Shown here one piece after another: positions 6,287 to 9,282 of a stretch of DNA of 9,282 nucleotides. Both the position numbers and the translations under genes were made by a program. The notes below the pieces were generated by a model, which worked only from the letters and a program-made list of their open reading frames with translations, did not search any database and was not told the DNA's origin. The stretch comes from an uncultured Eubacteriales bacterium. GTDB taxonomy: Bacteria > Bacillota > Clostridia > Oscillospirales > CAG-272. Within the stretch, counting starts at the first letter, position 1; each line of letters begins with the position of its first letter. The stretch covers positions 1-9,282 of the forward strand of contig USGH01000092.1 in the NCBI GenBank assembly GCA_900554225.1, read 5' to 3'.

Positions 6287-7979
6287 GCGATTCACATATC
6301 TTTTTACGATCCTTCTCTGTATTGCCATACTGCCACATTCCGTTTTGGCGGACAATGCCGTCGGTGCCTTTGACATCGGCGGTATTGTTGCATCCTATGG
6401 TGCTGTGGATGTGCAGTCCTTTCTCGATACCACGGTCACAGAGGGAGCCGGAGAAAGCACGGATTTTTTCGCAATCGCACTGCGGGCACGATACAGCGGT
6501 CTCGATTTCACCGCCTATGCCAACGTGCTGCAAGCATACTGTACAGCCACTACGCCAATCAACCCTGTATCCCGTGAACGGATCGCGCTGGCGATGCTTG
6601 CGTGTGGTGCATGTGATGCGGAGGATCCTTTTGTTGTGGACACCGCAGACACATGTATCGGCGCGCTTGGCATCATGAGCGAGGTATTCGGACTCCATCT
6701 GCTCACAAACGGCGTGCCGTCGAATACCCATACCGTAGAGGAGACCGCACACGCTCTGCTCGCCAGACAACACGCAGACGGCAGCTTTTCCGTGACCGGT
6801 AATTCTGGAGATGTGGATACGACCGCCATGACCGTCACTGCCCTTGCCGCTTGTCGTACCATGCTGTCGGATACGAACGCGGACGTTCTGTCTGCCGCAG
6901 AGGTTTCCGATGCCATAGAAACCGCTATCGACTGGCTCGCTGCAAAAAAGACCGCGGACGGTCAGTTTGCAAGCTATGGAGCCGTCAACGCAGAAAGCGG
7001 CGCGCAGGTTCTTATCGCACTTGCCGCCTGTGGAATGGATCCGGCCGCCGACGCACGATTTGCAGACGTCGTGGATGGTCTGCTTGCTTTTCAGACCGCG
7101 GACGGCGGTTTTTCCCATTTGCTGGACGGAGAAAAAAACGACATGGCGACCGTGCAGGTGTTTTGCGCCATGGTCGCGCTCTGGCGGATACAGAATGGGT
7201 ACGGCCCGCTGTATCGCATCGACGACGCAGCTCTGCCGGAATATGTACCGATAGAAGCAGCGGAAGCTGTAGAATCGGCGACAGATACTCCGGAAGCGGA
7301 CACAGCCGTTACCATACCGGCAGCGGATCCGTCCACGCAGCCCGCAGAGAGTGTTCTCCTTCCCGAAACAGGATCCGCACCGTCTGTCGTATGCATCGTG
7401 CGCCTTGTTTGCAGCGGCGGGATCGTGATCGCCTGCACCTTCTTACTTATCCTCCAGAAAAAACGCGGCAGAAAACATATCGGCAATTATCTGCTTCCGG
7501 TGGGATGTGCTGTCGTACTGCTGATTGGCGTCTGGTGTATCCGGATCACGTCCGTTTCGCAATACTACAGAAATGACTACAACGTGGGGGATCCGGTTGG
7601 CAGTGTGACCATAGCGATCCGGTGCGATCTGGTGGCGGGAGAGGCGGACTACATTCCTGCGGACGGGATCCTGCTTGCACCGGAGGAATTTCCCATTTCG
7701 TCCGGAGATACCGTGTACGATGTGCTTCTCCGTGCGGCGCAGGTACATAAGCTCTCCATCGACGCGCGTGGCAGTGACAGCTATACGTATGTCGCCGGGA
7801 TCGGATACCTGTATGAGCTTGCGTTCGGCGATTTGTCCGGCTGGGTCTATCGCGTAAACGGCACCTCCCCGACGGTTGGCTGCGGCGCGTATACCGTAGA
7901 GGACGGGGACACCATCGAATGGCTGTACACCTGCGACCTCGGCACGGATCTTGCCATCTATGACGGAGGTGTCCATTGA
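6276..7979 (+). CDS. Intrinsic-factor-like membrane protein: prenyltransferase-type alpha/alpha barrel, LPETG, two TM helices, DUF4430
   Basis: A 567-aa surface protein, probably the main corrinoid-capture component. A signal peptide covers 1-25 (cleavage after VLA). Residues about 35-315 form an all-helical barrel of the prenyltransferase/squalene-oxidase repeat type, with DGSF (168-171), DGQF (228-231) and DGGF (276-279) marking repeats; the N-terminal domain of transcobalamin and intrinsic factor has the same fold class. A Pro/Ala/Glu/Thr-rich linker (about 318-361) leads to LPETG (362-366), helix 1 (about 371-393), the basic loop KKRGRK (395-400), and helix 2 (about 405-422). Residues about 440-560 are a DUF4430 domain, with GWVYRVNG, VEDGDTIEWLYTCDLGTDL and related signatures. 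The ATG overlaps the previous gene by 11 bp, and the stop overlaps the next start. The domain reading is strong; corrinoid binding is inferred. Confidence 0.85.
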   Translation: MKTKRFTYLFTILLCIAILPHSVLADNAVGAFDIGGIVASYGAVDVQSFLDTTVTEGAGESTDFFAIALRARYSGLDFTAYANVLQAYCTATTPINPVSRERIALAMLACGACDAEDPFVVDTADTCIGALGIMSEVFGLHLLTNGVPSNTHTVEETAHALLARQHADGSFSVTGNSGDVDTTAMTVTALAACRTMLSDTNADVLSAAEVSDAIETAIDWLAAKKTADGQFASYGAVNAESGAQVLIALAACGMDPAADARFADVVDGLLAFQTADGGFSHLLDGEKNDMATVQVFCAMVALWRIQNGYGPLYRIDDAALPEYVPIEAAEAVESATDTPEADTAVTIPAADPSTQPAESVLLPETGSAPSVVCIVRLVCSGGIVIACTFLLILQKKRGRKHIGNYLLPVGCAVVLLIGVWCIRITSVSQYYRNDYNVGDPVGSVTIAIRCDLVAGEADYIPADGILLAPEEFPISSGDTVYDVLLRAAQVHKLSIDARGSDSYTYVAGIGYLYELAFGDLSGWVYRVNGTSPTVGCGAYTVEDGDTIEWLYTCDLGTDLAIYDGGVH

Positions 7980-8860
7980 GCCATTCACTGTTGTCGAAGA
8001 TCCATCCGGCAGTCGTTTTCCTCTACTTCTGTCTGACCGGCGGTATCGTACTGTTTTGTATGGATCCGATCCTGCTTGTCACGGCATTCCTCGGCGCGGC
8101 TATAACCGCTGTCGCGTATGCTGTGCCATGGGATCACCGGTTTTCCGGCTTCTTATGTGCCATGGTCGTTCTCTTCACGCTCGGAAATCCCCTTTTTTCC
8201 CACAACGGACAGACGATCCTCTTTCTCCTGAACGATCGTCCCGTCACACTGGAAGCCATCGTCTATGGTGCCGTATCCGGTGCAATGGTCACCGTACTCC
8301 TCTCCCTCTCGCGCCTGTTCACCCGATACATGACAGCAGACCGCATCCACGCTTTATTCAGCCGCATCTCGCCGCGTCTTGCCCTGTTTTTCTCCATGAC
8401 GCTCCGCTTTATCCCCCTGCTCACAGAGAAAGCGCGGACAGTCCGACAGGCGCAGCGATCCATCGGCAAAACGGGAGAAGGCGGTATGGTGGAATCGATC
8501 CGCAGTGAAGCGCGCGTGTTTTCCGTCATGACCGGTTGGGTACTGGAGAATGGGATCGTCACCGCCGACAGTATGGCATCCCGTGGATACGGCATCGCAC
8601 GGCGTACCAGCTACTCTGTCTACCGATTCCGTGCGGTGGATTCTCTCCGTCTGCTTCTGCTCTGCGCGCTCTCCGCTGTCACGATCTGCGGGATTTCTCT
8701 GGGTTGGATCGGATTCCGATGGTATCCGTCGATCGTTCCGCCTGCTGTATCGACCCGCGCTGTCGCATCCTATCTTGCCTATGCCATACTTTGTATTCTG
8801 CCGGGGATCTTCCGGCTTCGGGAGGTGATTCTGTGGCATCGATTGCGCTCCGTGATCTGA
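7976..8860 (+). CDS. ecfT: Energy-coupling factor transporter transmembrane protein EcfT (CbiQ family)
   Basis: The integral-membrane scaffold of an ECF-type vitamin or metal importer, linking the substrate-binding S component to the two ATPases. The 294-aa protein has several hydrophobic helices (about 12-30, 33-50, 56-70, 90-113, 130-150, 220-245, 260-280), the family segment NPLFSHNGQTILFL, and two cytoplasmic coupling segments: RFIPLLTEKARTVRQAQRSIG (144-164) and MASRGYG (200-206), the second with the Arg-Gly motif that contacts the ATPase. In the first coupling motif the usual Ala-Arg-Gly ends as Ser-Ile-Gly. The start is a TTG at 7976 that overlaps the upstream TGA (TTGA), with a strong GGAGG six bases before it. 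No CbiM or CbiN cobalt genes are visible. Family is secure; B12 specificity comes from the riboswitch and the neighbouring surface proteins. Confidence 0.92.
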   Translation: MSHSLLSKIHPAVVFLYFCLTGGIVLFCMDPILLVTAFLGAAITAVAYAVPWDHRFSGFLCAMVVLFTLGNPLFSHNGQTILFLLNDRPVTLEAIVYGAVSGAMVTVLLSLSRLFTRYMTADRIHALFSRISPRLALFFSMTLRFIPLLTEKARTVRQAQRSIGKTGEGGMVESIRSEARVFSVMTGWVLENGIVTADSMASRGYGIARRTSYSVYRFRAVDSLRLLLLCALSAVTICGISLGWIGFRWYPSIVPPAVSTRAVASYLAYAILCILPGIFRLREVILWHRLRSVI

Positions 8861-9282
8861 CCTTTGCCTATCCGTCATCCGAAACGACAAACCCATCGGA
8901 CAGGGGGAGCATCGGCAAAACCGCACTGTCTCATGTCTCCGTGACGATTCCCGACGGCGCGTTTGTCACCCTCTACGGCGAAAACGGCAGCGGAAAATCG
9001 ACACTGCTGCGCCTGATCAAACGGGAGATCGCGCCGCTTGGTACCCGCTCCGGAGAGATTCTCCTCGACGGTACGTCCACGGATACGCTCTCGGACCGGG
9101 ACAGTGCCTGTCGGATCGGTTACGTTGCACAGCAGCCGGAGGAGCAGGTTGTCACAGATCGCGTATGGCATGAGCTGGCATTCGGATGTGAAAATTTCGG
9201 GATGCCGGAGGACAAAATGCGCCGCCGCATTGCGGAGATCGCCTGTATGTTCGGCATGGAGGAATGGTTCGAGCGAGATACC
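8833..9282 (+). CDS. ecfA: Energy-coupling factor transporter ATPase EcfA (3' end outside window)
   Basis: An ABC ATPase subunit that powers the ECF importer with EcfT; 150 residues are visible and the frame is open to the last base. The Walker A motif GENGSGKST is at 49-57 and the Q-loop region YVAQQPEEQVVTD begins at 97, with Q101 as the probable Q-loop glutamine. HELAFGCENFGMP further on is typical of EcfA/CbiO ATPases. The ABC signature, Walker B and H-loop lie beyond the window. The GTG start at 8833 is inside the last 28 bases of ecfT and has an excellent GGAGGTGA ribosome site at 8821-8828, so it is translationally coupled. ECF modules usually have two such ATPases, or a duplicated one, so a second gene or domain and an S component would be expected downstream. 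Confidence 0.93.
   Translation, partial: MASIALRDLTFAYPSSETTNPSDRGSIGKTALSHVSVTIPDGAFVTLYGENGSGKSTLLRLIKREIAPLGTRSGEILLDGTSTDTLSDRDSACRIGYVAQQPEEQVVTDRVWHELAFGCENFGMPEDKMRRRIAEIACMFGMEEWFERDT

Noticed and set aside
6117..7118. Minus-strand open frame (333 codons) opposite the barrel protein
   Set aside because: The plus strand encodes a signal peptide, barrel repeats and an overlapping start in an operon; the antisense frame shows no family features.
7976..9282. Cobalt (CbiMNQO) rather than cobalamin transport
   Set aside because: EcfT belongs to the CbiQ family and cobalt genes can also sit under cobalamin riboswitches, but no CbiM or CbiN is seen and the two DUF4430 proteins point to the whole corrinoid. 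This is not excluded until downstream sequence is read.
1..9282. CRISPR arrays, tRNA or rRNA genes, insertion sequences, prophage genes
   Set aside because: No regularly spaced repeats, cloverleaf-like sequences, transposase motifs or phage-type genes were found; the gaps are short and accounted for by terminators, a promoter and the riboswitch leader.

Overview
The window is a gene-dense, all-plus-strand stretch with fairly high GC. It looks like a chromosomal fragment of a Gram-positive Clostridia-type bacterium, most likely of the gut Oscillospirales/Ruminococcaceae kind. This is inferred from the metG-tatD-radical SAM order, the single-chain iron-sulfur serine dehydratase, the ECF transporter, the sortase-type anchors and the frequent GTG/TTG coupled starts. 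No genome comparison could be run.

Region 1 (1-2991) is a housekeeping operon. It holds the 3' part of metG, then a TatD-family metal-dependent hydrolase whose GTG start overlaps the metG stop, then a small TatD-associated radical SAM protein. A 10-bp-stem intrinsic terminator closes it. Region 2 (3008-4742) is a two-gene unit: a single-chain L-serine dehydratase, and one base later a GNAT acetyltransferase resembling diamine/spermidine N-acetyltransferases (BltD/PaiA type). A weaker terminator-like hairpin follows.

Region 3 (4758 to the window end) is the notable part. A near-perfect housekeeping promoter (TTGACA, 17 nt, TATACT) drives a leader that carries a short, divergent cobalamin riboswitch and then an intrinsic terminator. 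Downstream lie five tightly packed genes: a 114-aa basic protein with one homing-endonuclease-associated (HNH) repeat; a secreted, C-terminally anchored DUF4430-like protein; a 567-aa protein joining a prenyltransferase/cobalamin-binder-like alpha/alpha barrel, an internal LPETG plus two membrane helices, and a C-terminal DUF4430 domain; an EcfT (CbiQ-family) membrane protein; and an EcfA ATPase cut by the window end.

Taken together, region 3 reads as a B12-repressed corrinoid capture and uptake operon. Surface proteins that recall the two-domain design of animal transcobalamin and intrinsic factor would catch the ligand, and an ECF transporter would import it. The substrate-specific S component is not in the window and would be expected just downstream. 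The riboswitch and the DUF4430/barrel context are strong support, but cobalamin as the substrate remains an inference.
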